Part shown: one piece after another, positions 37,193 to 45,367 of the stretch | Position numbering within the stretch: the stretch's first letter is position 1 | Layout: every line of letters begins with the position of its first letter | Source: Jeotgalibacillus alimentarius | GTDB lineage: Bacteria > Bacillota > Bacilli > Bacillales > Jeotgalibacillaceae | Direction: 5' to 3' | NCBI RefSeq assembly: GCF_000829445.1 | Contig: NZ_JXRQ01000029.1 | Coordinates: 248,001 to 312,000 of the forward strand | DNA length: 64,000 bases | Program-made: the position numbers and the translations under genes | The notes under the pieces: generated by a model | Seen by the model: the letters and a program-made list of their open reading frames with translations, nothing else | Told to the model about the DNA's origin: nothing | Databases searched by the model: none

Positions 37193-38226
37193 TATCGCAT
37201 CACTCCAGTCTTCATCGTCTGAAGCTGTCTGGCCATATCTCTTGCATATGAATCTTCATGACCTTCAGCAGCAAATGTCAGCAGAATTTCTCCGTCCGGC
37301 ATTTGTTTCAATGCTTCACAGGCGGCGAACCTGACCCACCAGTTCGGATCCCCTGCAAGCTTCATCAGCGAAGTTGAATAACGGGTAAGCTGAAGGATAC
37401 CTGCGAGGCGCGCACCATACATTCTCTCTTCCCACTGCTCGGAAGTGAGAAATCCTGAAATTTTTTCAGCTGAAGAAATATACCTGTATTGGCAAAGTGC
37501 AGCAATGGCTTTCAGACGGATTTCTTTTTCAACATGTACAAGATGCTTTTCCACGTATGGCAGATGTTCGTAGTGTCCTGTCTCTCCAAAGTATGACAGC
37601 ATGCTGGTCTTCACGATGACAGGCAGATCTTTTGCCTGCTTTAGCTGTTCCACTGAATCTGATGGAAGTCTTCTCAACAATTCTTTGATAAAACCGGTAG
37701 AGAATGCCTCATCCCTTTTTAATAACTGAATCAGCATTTCATCTCCAAAGCCCGCAAGCACACGCAGGGACTGACGGTATTCTTCATCTCTGTCCCGCAG
37801 ATCCAGAAAGTGAGTTTTCACTTCTATCTGAAGCGAATCCATTTTAAAATCCTCAATATAGTAGAGGACGTTGACCCGCTCTGCCCAGCTTCCCTTTTTA
37901 AGAATCCGGCGGTAATAATCAGATAGATGCTGTTGCGCAGCCTGTTTCAGCCTCATCTCCTGTTCAGCACCTTTAATATTCGAAGCATAACCAAGCAGCA
38001 GCTTTTCCATCACACTGATCCTCACCATTTCTTCTGAAGGCAGGGACGGTTCGCGGTCAGATTCTCCTGACAAATAAGTCAGATAAGGGTTTAATATGTC
38101 TGTATAATTGCTGTCAATAAGCCTTTCTCTCTGTATGCCACGGTGCTTCGAAAATGACAAATATGCCAAAAGAATGACCTGCAACAGCAGAAACATACCT
38201 GCAACCCACAAAACAGCTGTGATCAT
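37192..38226 (-). CDS. HEAT-repeat membrane protein
   Basis: 344 residues. Residues 4-25 form a membrane helix (AVLWVAGMFLLLQVILLAYLSF). The cytoplasmic part is a helical-repeat solenoid of HEAT type, clear in KEIRLKAIAALCQYRY, ERMYGARLAGILQLTRY and NWWVRFAACEALKQMPDG. It probably acts as a scaffold between the signalling protein upstream and the synthase downstream, because both of its gene junctions are TAATG overlaps. No catalytic motif. Confidence 0.88.
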   Translation of the reverse strand: MITAVLWVAGMFLLLQVILLAYLSFSKHRGIQRERLIDSNYTDILNPYLTYLSGESDREPSLPSEEMVRISVMEKLLLGYASNIKGAEQEMRLKQAAQQHLSDYYRRILKKGSWAERVNVLYYIEDFKMDSLQIEVKTHFLDLRDRDEEYRQSLRVLAGFGDEMLIQLLKRDEAFSTGFIKELLRRLPSDSVEQLKQAKDLPVIVKTSMLSYFGETGHYEHLPYVEKHLVHVEKEIRLKAIAALCQYRYISSAEKISGFLTSEQWEERMYGARLAGILQLTRYSTSLMKLAGDPNWWVRFAACEALKQMPDGEILLTFAAEGHEDSYARDMARQLQTMKTGVMR

Positions 38227-39854
38227 TAACTGAACATCCTTTCCATCATCCGGTCAATTCTTGAGGCCACTTCCCTCACGTTAAAAGGCTTAACCATATA
38301 ATCATCCGCACCCAGTCCAAGCGCTCTCTCAACCTCATGATCTCCCTGCCTCGCTGTCAGCATAGAAACCAATATGTTTTTTGTTCCATAGTTTTCTCTC
38401 AGCTTAGCAAGCACTTCGATTCCGTCCATCTTAGGCATCATGCCATCTAACAGAATCATATATTTCCGGCCTGTTTCAAACCAGTCGCCATGAAGAAAGT
38501 CTACACCGTTCGTGTAAGTCTTCACTTTCACTGACCGGCCACCGACTTTTCCACGTCTCTCGAAATGATCCTTCAGCATTTCCCTCACAAGCTCATCATC
38601 ATCGACTACGACCAACACAATCTGTTCTTCAGCCAGCTGCAGACGGATCACATCTGAGTAGCGCACTGTACAATTACGACCTTTTTCTTTGGCGTAATAA
38701 AGTGATTGATCTGCATGCTCAATCAATTCCTTTACATGAACAGGACCGTTCCATTCTGTGAGACCGGCTGAAAACTGAACTTTAAATTCCTGTTCCCCTG
38801 CCGCAAACACATATGCATTGAAGACATCACGCCATCTCTGAATCTTCTTTTCCGCTTCCTGATATGTCACATCAGGCATGACAACTGAGAACTCTTCCCC
38901 TCCGAAACGGATCAGTCTGTCACCCGGGCCTTTCATCTTGAGAATGATTTTAGCAAACGTTTTCAGAACTCCGTCTCCTGCCGGGTGCCCATATGAGTCA
39001 TTAACAGCCTTAAAATGATCCAGGTCAATCATCGCAAAAACAGCTGAAGTCATTTTCCCCTCAAGTATCTTACGGGTAGCCTGCACAATCTCCTTTTCAA
39101 GACAATCTCTTTTAAGAGCGCCAGTTAAAAAGTCATTTCTGATTTGACTGAGCAGCATATTCCGTTGAAATAATCTGTTTTTCAAAAATGGTACAATAAT
39201 ATTTTCATTAATCGGTTTGCCAATTACATCAAGCACACCCTGATCATAAGCAGCAATTCTTTTTTCATCTGTGAGCTCATCACTGACTAAGATAATAGGT
39301 GTCAGGTCTTTCCTGGCTTTTTTCATCATTTCTTTAATAGGCTGATCTCCAGCCTCAGATAATAGGCTCAGATCAACTAGAAGTAAATCTGGAGAAAGAT
39401 CGTAGTAGTGCTCGAGACCCTTTGAGATTCCCATTGCGGTAAGGACCTGAAAATCCTGCTCTTCAAGAAAACTTTTCATCTTTTTGATGAATTCGATATC
39501 TCTTTCAATCATCAGCACAAAAGGGACTTCTGACTGCTTAAATACAGCTTCTTCCTGCACTTCAACGAATTGTTCAATGGATGCTGCTGTTTCAGCCTGC
39601 GTGCTTTCCAGTGTGTGCGTGAAAAATCTCCGCCATTCCTCCTTGATAAATACACGATTCCCATCTTCATTCAATAAGGCCAATACTTCCTCAGCCTGCT
39701 CAGATAAATGCTGTAAGCCGACCGTGCCTGCCGTTCCTTTTAATCCGTGAAAAAAACGATAACATTCATCTTCAGTGACAGCTTCTCTTGCATTCCATGC
39801 TGCTACAGTTTCCTCTATTTTCCGATTTAACATTTCCTGATAATTCGTGCTCAT
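38226..39854 (-). CDS. HPt-REC-GGDEF-REC signalling protein (diguanylate cyclase)
   Basis: 542 residues. HPt domain at about 1-90 with phospho-histidine His36 in RFFHGLKGTAGT. First receiver about 110-225 (phospho-Asp in LLVDLSLL, Lys in IGKPI). GGDEF about 240-405 with active site RFGGEEF; the I-site arginine is missing (GPGD in place of RxxD). Second receiver about 415-540 (Asp in LLDGMMPKMDG, Lys in KPF). It probably links phosphorelay input to local c-di-GMP synthesis for the coupled glycosyltransferase. ATG 39854 is preferred to the in-frame GTG at 39863. A TATAAT box lies at 39919-39914, so the trio has its own promoter. Confidence 0.9.
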   Translation of the reverse strand: MSTNYQEMLNRKIEETVAAWNAREAVTEDECYRFFHGLKGTAGTVGLQHLSEQAEEVLALLNEDGNRVFIKEEWRRFFTHTLESTQAETAASIEQFVEVQEEAVFKQSEVPFVLMIERDIEFIKKMKSFLEEQDFQVLTAMGISKGLEHYYDLSPDLLLVDLSLLSEAGDQPIKEMMKKARKDLTPIILVSDELTDEKRIAAYDQGVLDVIGKPINENIIVPFLKNRLFQRNMLLSQIRNDFLTGALKRDCLEKEIVQATRKILEGKMTSAVFAMIDLDHFKAVNDSYGHPAGDGVLKTFAKIILKMKGPGDRLIRFGGEEFSVVMPDVTYQEAEKKIQRWRDVFNAYVFAAGEQEFKVQFSAGLTEWNGPVHVKELIEHADQSLYYAKEKGRNCTVRYSDVIRLQLAEEQIVLVVVDDDELVREMLKDHFERRGKVGGRSVKVKTYTNGVDFLHGDWFETGRKYMILLDGMMPKMDGIEVLAKLRENYGTKNILVSMLTARQGDHEVERALGLGADDYMVKPFNVREVASRIDRMMERMFS

Positions 39855-39939
39855 CCGCCCCACATCCTAAGTTTATTACTCGTATCTATTAACCTTTTCC
39901 GATCTTTTTCCCTATTATACTATTCTTTTAACACTTAAA

Positions 39940-39971
39940 AAGAACTTTCCCAATTTAGAGGAAAAGTTCTT
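39940..39971 (-). terminator. Terminator of the riboswitch-controlled gene
   Basis: AAGAACTTTTCC and GGGAAAGTTCTT arms on the minus strand, then TTTTTAA. It lies between the secreted protein gene and the signalling trio. Confidence 0.85.
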
Positions 39972-39978
39972 CATGTCA

Positions 39979-40851
39979 TTATGGATGCATTATTTTCCAG
40001 CTGTCAAAATGATGAATAGCAAAACCGCTGAAGCTGCTGTAGGACTTTACTTGCTCATATACTTGATCAAGTTCTCTATCCATCACGGCCTCACCTTCCT
40101 GATAAAACGAAAGATAATCACCTTCGTCAGTCTCACCAGTCTCTACACCAATCGTGACAGATTTAGAAAGCTTTTCGCCAACAGCTAATTCATGAAGGGA
40201 AAACGAAGTAATAAAGTCTGACGTATCCCTGTATGCCATGATCGTAATGCCATCTGTCTGTTTTTGAACCCAGTCAGATAATAATCCGGTTCCATATGCA
40301 TTTTTGTACTTGATTTCATCAAACCAGAATGGCAGGTCTGCTTCAATATGAATATTCAATTGTTTCGTTTTCACTGAAGCTTCTGTGATGAGTGATTGAT
40401 ATGCTTTGATCACTGTCTCACGCTTCGTATTCCATCCACTGTAAAGATAAGGCTCGACATCAAGGTGTACACCCTTAAAAGCTGCTTCCCCGGAAGATGT
40501 TTTCTGATATTGTTCCACCCAGTCCAATAGTTGACGCAGCTGCAGGTAACCTTTTGGTGCAGCCCAATCCGGCGCTCCGTCCAGCGCATATACATCAATT
40601 CCAAGTTCAGCTGCGTCTGTAATAAAAGAGCGGTAGACATCTGCAGACAATTCCCGGTCAATTTGTACGTATACTTTCGTCACCTGTTTGTCAGTTAAAA
40701 ACTCCAGCGTCTCCTGACTGCCATGAACCAGTGACCATGGATTCCACAGCCAGGTAGCCTTTTCAATATTCTCTGCTTTTGCCGGCACGGCCATGCTGCA
40801 CATCACGCCAATCATAAGTAGTAATAGTGCAGAACCAAACATTTTCTTCAC
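39979..40851 (-). CDS. Secreted TIM-barrel-like protein under c-di-GMP riboswitch control
   Basis: 290 residues. The signal peptide MKKMFGSALLLLMIGVMCSM ends near VPAKAE. The mature part looks like a TIM-barrel glycosidase: WLWNPWSLV, KVYVQIDRELS, GIDVYALDGAPDW, FKGVHLDVEPYLYSGW and ITIMAYRDTSDF follow beta-strand spacing, and Asp/Glu in HLDVEPY could be catalytic. I do not recognise a named family. The start is GTG 40851 (GGAGG at 40862-40856, 5 nt spacing); ATG 40863 would precede the ribosome binding site and disrupt the signal peptide. The leader holds a c-di-GMP-I riboswitch. A role in polymer processing or release is likely from context. Confidence 0.8.
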   Translation of the reverse strand: MKKMFGSALLLLMIGVMCSMAVPAKAENIEKATWLWNPWSLVHGSQETLEFLTDKQVTKVYVQIDRELSADVYRSFITDAAELGIDVYALDGAPDWAAPKGYLQLRQLLDWVEQYQKTSSGEAAFKGVHLDVEPYLYSGWNTKRETVIKAYQSLITEASVKTKQLNIHIEADLPFWFDEIKYKNAYGTGLLSDWVQKQTDGITIMAYRDTSDFITSFSLHELAVGEKLSKSVTIGVETGETDEGDYLSFYQEGEAVMDRELDQVYEQVKSYSSFSGFAIHHFDSWKIMHP

Positions 40852-40883
40852 TTCGTCCTCCATTCTATAAGGTAGGCCCTCAT

Positions 40884-40978
40884 AGAATGAGAACCCGGCA
40901 GCCAGACAACCATATGATAAACACTCAGGCTCACGGCTTTGCGTCCTTCCCTTTCGGAGAAGTTTGCCCTTATCAGAT
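40884..40978 (-). ncRNA. Cyclic di-GMP-I (GEMM) riboswitch
   Basis: On the minus strand the leader reads AGGGCAAAC, a GAAA-type tetraloop hairpin (CTTCTCCGAAAGGGAAG), GGACGCAAAGCC, GTGAGCCTGA, a variable P3 hairpin and CTGCCGGGTT. These are the conserved GEMM-I blocks in the correct order, including the GCAAAGCC core. Downstream, an 8-bp hairpin CATTCTAT/ATAGAATG ends directly at the GGAGG of the next gene. This suggests translational rather than terminator control. Confidence 0.93.
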
Positions 40979-40990
40979 TCATTTTTAAAT

Positions 40991-41019
40991 ATTATATGAC
41001 CATTTCCAAAAAGCGTCTA
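40991..41019 (-). promoter_or_regulatory. Promoter of the riboswitch leader
   Basis: TAGACG (41019-41014), 17-nt spacer, perfect TATAAT (40996-40991). The start would fall a few bases before the aptamer. Confidence 0.65.
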
Positions 41020-41047
41020 TGCAAAAAAATTTTGCCTTAAGAGAAAG

Positions 41048-41806
41048 TTATTGTTTCTCAGGCTTCAATAATTGCATCCGCTCATTAAACAATGTCGGAT
41101 AAGATAAAAATCCAAGCATCGCACTTGTCACAACAGCTGTTGTCAGCAGAAGGAATATAATCAGAAGCTGAAACATAACCGCCTGCAGCGGATCTGCCCC
41201 CGCTATAATCTGACCACTCATCATTCCCGGCAGCTGCACAAGACCAATTGTCTTCTGACTTTCAATTGTAGGAATCGTACTTGCCTGAATAGAAGAAATC
41301 AACGGCCGGTGAATCGCCTGCTTCGGTGTACCGCCAAGCGATAGAATTAATTCAGTCTCAGCTTCACGGGATTCAATTTCAGAAGTAAAACGGTTTAAAA
41401 ACAGGATTGATAATACCATTGAGTTCCCGATCACCATTCCGCTGATTGGGATAATGTATTGTGCAGTAGCCGGGGTAATGTTGAGCCCAAGAAGAATTCC
41501 CTGGGTCAGCACCTCAATAAACACAAATGTCACGATCAACTTCCAGGTGATACCCTGAATCGATACACCTTTTTTACGTGCATTCTGAACAGCCGCTCCT
41601 ATAATCAGAACAACCATTAAAAAGATATAGAAAAAGTTCTCTGCATCAAATACAAATTGTATGATATAACCGACTGCAAGCAGCTGAATGATTGCCCTGA
41701 TGGTAGCTACGACCGCATCTTTTTCAAGGCCGAGATTCAGAGTTTTTGACAATATGAGGGGAATTAACACGAAAATCAGTGATAAACCGAGTAATAAAAA
41801 ACTCAT
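41048..41806 (-). CDS. fetB: FetB/UPF0014-type ABC transporter permease
   Basis: 252 residues with about seven hydrophobic helices. Characteristic of the family are AVVATIRAIIQLLAVGYIIQ near the N-terminus, IGNSMVLSILFLNRF, and LGGTPKQAIHRPLISSIQASTIPTI with GLVQLPGMMSGQIIAGADPLQA. In E. coli FetAB exports iron and protects against peroxide. It overlaps fetA by 4 nt (ATGA). Confidence 0.9.
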   Translation of the reverse strand: MSFLLLGLSLIFVLIPLILSKTLNLGLEKDAVVATIRAIIQLLAVGYIIQFVFDAENFFYIFLMVVLIIGAAVQNARKKGVSIQGITWKLIVTFVFIEVLTQGILLGLNITPATAQYIIPISGMVIGNSMVLSILFLNRFTSEIESREAETELILSLGGTPKQAIHRPLISSIQASTIPTIESQKTIGLVQLPGMMSGQIIAGADPLQAVMFQLLIIFLLLTTAVVTSAMLGFLSYPTLFNERMQLLKPEKQ

Positions 41807-42534
41807 TCTGATTCCCCCTTTACAAACGTCTGTACTCTCGGATTCTGAGGATCTTTCAGCAGGCTGCTTTCACCTGTTTCCACCAGCTCCCCGTCCATCA
41901 TGACCCAAGTATATTCCCCGATTGACAAGGCTTGCTTCAGGTTATGTGTAATCCACATAATCGTGGTCTGGTAGGTCTCGTTAATTCTGATGATCAGCTC
42001 TTCTATTTCCTGCTGTGATACGCGGTCAAGTGAAGATGTGATTTCATCAAGCAGGAGAATCTCAGGCTTCATCACAAGCGTCCTTGCAATCGACACCTTC
42101 TGCCGCTGTCCGCCTGATAAATCTTTTGCATTGCGGTCAAGAAAACGTTCATCAAGCCCAACCAGCCTGATCATTTCTTTCGCTGTCTCCTCCGGCAGTT
42201 CTTCTCCCTGAAGTTCAACAGGCAAGGCAAGATTCTTTCTGACTGTACCCGGGACCATGACTGCCTGCTGGAGTGCAATGCCTACTTTTCTTCTGAGGGT
42301 CACCGGTTCATAGGATGAGATTTTTTGATCGTCAATATAGATTTCTCCCGAATCAGGGGAAATCAATCCATTACATAATCTGAAAAGAGTTGTTTTTCCT
42401 GCTCCTGAAGGGCCGACAAGCGTAGTAATATGATTTTTGGGAAACCATCCTGTAATGTCATTCAGTATTTTTGTATCACCTGATTGATAATGAACATGGC
42501 TGAACTGAATCGCAGCCTGTGTATCTCTACTCAT
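41803..42534 (-). CDS. fetA: FetA-type ABC transporter ATP-binding protein
   Basis: 243 residues. Walker A GPSGAGKTTLF, signature LSGGQRQKVSIAR, Walker B ILLLDEITSSLD and switch MWITHNLKQ. It energises the FetB permease encoded immediately downstream, with overlapping stop and start codons. Substrate metal is inferred from E. coli FetAB. AGGAAG lies 11 nt before the start. Confidence 0.9.
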   Translation of the reverse strand: MSRDTQAAIQFSHVHYQSGDTKILNDITGWFPKNHITTLVGPSGAGKTTLFRLCNGLISPDSGEIYIDDQKISSYEPVTLRRKVGIALQQAVMVPGTVRKNLALPVELQGEELPEETAKEMIRLVGLDERFLDRNAKDLSGGQRQKVSIARTLVMKPEILLLDEITSSLDRVSQQEIEELIIRINETYQTTIMWITHNLKQALSIGEYTWVMMDGELVETGESSLLKDPQNPRVQTFVKGESE

Positions 42535-42599
42535 ATGATTTTACTTCCTTTTCTCTTATTTATAATAATTACAATGTAATAATAATAATAAATAATACG

Positions 42600-42623
42600 A
42601 AAAAAGGCAAGCTCAGCCTGCCT
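42600..42623 (-). terminator. Terminator of the thioredoxin-like gene
   Basis: AGGCA/TGCCT hairpin whose first bases include the stop codon; TTTTTT follows on the minus strand. It isolates the gene from fetA downstream. Confidence 0.75.
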
Positions 42624-42954
42624 AATTTTCAAATATACCTGTCATTTTAGTTAAAGATACTCTGAATTCATCTACTCTAATAAAACGGGCCTCTCTCAGC
42701 AGTTCTTTCCCCTCTGAAAAGATCAGCACGACCGGAACTGTGAAGATATTCAACTCACCCGCAACCTCTTCATATTCGTCTACTGTCACATGTCCAAATG
42801 ATACTTCAGGGAAATCCTCCATTACGTGCTGAATTTTTGGCAGAAGGGCATGACAGACACTGCATCCTGTCCTCGAAATATACAGCACACTTAACTTTCT
42901 ATTCATGAGATGATTTAATTCTTTACTTGTAACAATATTTATATAGTCTCTCAT
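42622..42954 (-). CDS. Thioredoxin-fold protein (CxxC)
   Basis: 110 residues. The redox motif is CSVC in ISRTGCSVCHALLP (about 30-33) and the cis-proline lies in FTVPVVLIF. The WCGPC of true thioredoxins is replaced, and the protein is closer to the small YdfQ-like thioredoxins of Bacillus. Cytoplasmic. Substrates unknown. It precedes fetAB on the same strand, but a terminator lies between. Confidence 0.85.
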   Translation of the reverse strand: MRDYINIVTSKELNHLMNRKLSVLYISRTGCSVCHALLPKIQHVMEDFPEVSFGHVTVDEYEEVAGELNIFTVPVVLIFSEGKELLREARFIRVDEFRVSLTKMTGIFEN

Positions 42955-43111
42955 CCATTGATCTCCTCACATAGCTGCAAATGGTGATGCTTACATTTGC
43001 TGTTTTTTTCCTGTATGATTAAATTACCCATCTGTCACAATTATACACAGTTTCTACATACAGACTGTCTGCTCAACCAGTGCGTCAGTATTTTTTATCA
43101 GGAGGCTAAGC

Positions 43112-43972
43112 ATGTCTGACGAATATAATTTAAATAATACTCAGTACCCATCTCTATATGAAGCATCCCAGACACTCTTTCGAATCATTAGTGAACGGCT
43201 CAATGTGAACACTGCTTATGTCACGCGAAGAGGCAAAAATGAAATGACAGTATTAAGTTCTTTTAACGACCGGGAAGACATTATTCCTGAAGGATATTCT
43301 GTAGAGTACGGCGGCACCTATTGCAGAATGATCATTTCCGATGAAAACAGTGCAATGACTACACCTGACCTGACGAAAAACCTGCTCACAAGTCAATTGG
43401 AAGTGACGGACCAGCTCGGTGTAAAAGGGTTTTTGGGTGTAACATTGAGAGATAGAGAGGGAGGGGTTTTCGGGACTTTGTGTGTCATGGATCAGGATGA
43501 AAGATCTTTTTCTGAGGAAGACATTCAATACCTCCATTCTCTGTCAGGTGTTCTATCCCATATGATCGAACTTGATCAAGTGAGTTATAATATGGCGTAT
43601 TTGAATGTGCCAATTATACCGATCACGCCCGGCGTTTCGGTTTTATCCGTTCAAGGTATTGTAGACAGCAGAAGATCTGACATTATATTAAGTCATGTAC
43701 TTCAATATTGTACAGACCACCAGGTACATACGTTTATTATTGATTTATCTGGGCTTGTTATTTTAAATGACCAGCTGCCACAGGCGCTTTCCGATCTCGC
43801 GCAGGCGCTTAGAGTAATGGGGATCAGGCCGATCATTACCGGCATCACACCCGAGATTGCAAAGCATGATTTAAAGCATGCACAGCTGACCACCCTTCAT
43901 ATTGAAACAGCGAGAAGCCTCGAACAGGCAATGGCGTTAATTGGATTCTCTTTAACCGAAACAACAAATTGA
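43112..43972 (+). CDS. GAF-STAS domain regulator
   Basis: 286 residues: an N-terminal GAF domain (about 10-160, with GGTYCRMIIS and GVKGFLGVTLRDREGGVFGTL) and a C-terminal STAS domain (about 170-280, with TFIIDLSGLVILN and LRVMGIRPIITGITPEIA). This resembles the RsbR-type stressosome co-antagonists, which combine a variable N-terminal sensor with a STAS domain. The serine in DLSG is the candidate phosphosite. It stands alone; no rsbS/T genes lie nearby. AGGAGG precedes the ATG. Confidence 0.85.
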   Translation: MSDEYNLNNTQYPSLYEASQTLFRIISERLNVNTAYVTRRGKNEMTVLSSFNDREDIIPEGYSVEYGGTYCRMIISDENSAMTTPDLTKNLLTSQLEVTDQLGVKGFLGVTLRDREGGVFGTLCVMDQDERSFSEEDIQYLHSLSGVLSHMIELDQVSYNMAYLNVPIIPITPGVSVLSVQGIVDSRRSDIILSHVLQYCTDHQVHTFIIDLSGLVILNDQLPQALSDLAQALRVMGIRPIITGITPEIAKHDLKHAQLTTLHIETARSLEQAMALIGFSLTETTN

Positions 43973-44017
43973 CAGTCGATTAAGAAAGATGCGCTCAGAC
44001 TGTCTTGACTAACTTAT

Positions 44018-44058
44018 AAAAGCATCCGCTCTCATTGGGCGGATGCTTCTCTTATTTT
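44018..44058. terminator. Terminator between GAF-STAS and MFS genes
   Basis: AGCATCCGC and GCGGATGCT arms; the plus side is followed by TCTCTTATTTTTT. Confidence 0.85.
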
Positions 44059-45200
44059 TTCAGCGTAACGTGTCTTGCAGTTATCCAAAGTACGATTTGT
44101 ATCACACCCATCGTCACGATGATTGCTGCCATTCCATACAGAGCCACGGTGTAGCTCCCTGTAAAATCATATACAGCACCAACTCCAAGCGGCCCAAGCG
44201 CTGAAATCACATAACCGCCACCCTGAGACATTGCCGCCCAGGCGCTCGCTTCCTGATACGTATTGGTTTCTATAATCGGCAGCATTAAGGCCAGCGGGAA
44301 CAGACCGCCTGCGCCAAGACCGATCAAAAGCATGGCAATCAGCGGATGACCGCCTGAAATCAGCAGAAAAATACCGCCAAGCTCGATCACCGTACAGCCG
44401 ATTAAGGTTGGAAATACATATCCGTATTTCGCAACAAGGCTTGGAATAATAAAAGATGACGGGATCTGAATCAATACAAATGCTGTTAACATTGAACCGG
44501 CAACGACAGAATTATAGCCCATGCTCTGAATAATTGGTGCGCCCCATGCAGTCACTGAATAAAAAATGCTCGACATCAGCCCAAAGAATACCAGAATCAG
44601 CCAGGCTCTCCCACTCCCCCATGGTAAAGCTGACTTCTCAGGAAGGTCCGCCTTCTTTTTACCAGGAAAACGAATCCACACCACCATCGCAGCAACACCG
44701 AGCAGTGCCCAAATCGCAAGTGCGGGCTCCCAGTTTCCGGCGGCCTGATAGATCGGCGCTGACAAACCGGTTGCACTGGCTGCACCGATTGCCATAGATA
44801 CCGTATACACACCGACAACACCGGGCTTAGTAGGAAAATACTGCTTGATAAAGCCGGATACGAGCGGACCCGCCACTCCAATACCCACGCCTGCCAGAAA
44901 AGCAGTCACGATTAACAGTGGAACTGTTCCAAAGAAGCCTCTTAATGCGGTTGCAATGGTAATGAGAAGAAGCGAATAAAAGAGTCCACGCTCAAGACCG
45001 ACGCGCCCGCTGATTTTTGTCGCAAGCGGCGCAAAAATCCCCATACACAATACAGGGAGTGTGGTCAGCAGCCCGGCAGTCGTACCACTCATCCCGAGAT
45101 CCTGCTGAATTGTATCTAAAAGCGGTGCGACTGATGTAATCGCAGGCCGCAGATTAATAGATATTAAAAATAGTGCAATGATTAAATACCAGACTTTCAT
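44052..45200 (-). CDS. MFS transporter of the CynX/NimT family
   Basis: 382 residues, about twelve helices. LRPAITSVAPLLDTIQQDLGMS after helix 1 and SGTTAGLLTTLPVLCMGIFAPLA are hallmarks of the CynX/NimT group (B. subtilis YycB). GRVGLERGL represents the loop 2-3 motif. Cyanate and nitroimidazole are known substrates of homologues; the substrate here is unknown. Monocistronic. Confidence 0.87.
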   Translation of the reverse strand: MKVWYLIIALFLISINLRPAITSVAPLLDTIQQDLGMSGTTAGLLTTLPVLCMGIFAPLATKISGRVGLERGLFYSLLLITIATALRGFFGTVPLLIVTAFLAGVGIGVAGPLVSGFIKQYFPTKPGVVGVYTVSMAIGAASATGLSAPIYQAAGNWEPALAIWALLGVAAMVVWIRFPGKKKADLPEKSALPWGSGRAWLILVFFGLMSSIFYSVTAWGAPIIQSMGYNSVVAGSMLTAFVLIQIPSSFIIPSLVAKYGYVFPTLIGCTVIELGGIFLLISGGHPLIAMLLIGLGAGGLFPLALMLPIIETNTYQEASAWAAMSQGGGYVISALGPLGVGAVYDFTGSYTVALYGMAAIIVTMGVIQIVLWITARHVTLKK

Positions 45201-45367
45201 TTTGTCACCTTCTCATATATTAATAGGATCTGCACCGCATCAAGCAGTGTCTAATCCTCTCAGGTTATCATACCAGGCGCACAAAAGGACATTTGCCCTC
45301 TTACATATATGAAGTTTTTTCTGACACTGATAAGATAAGAGAAATACTTTTATAAGGGGTGAGTTAC

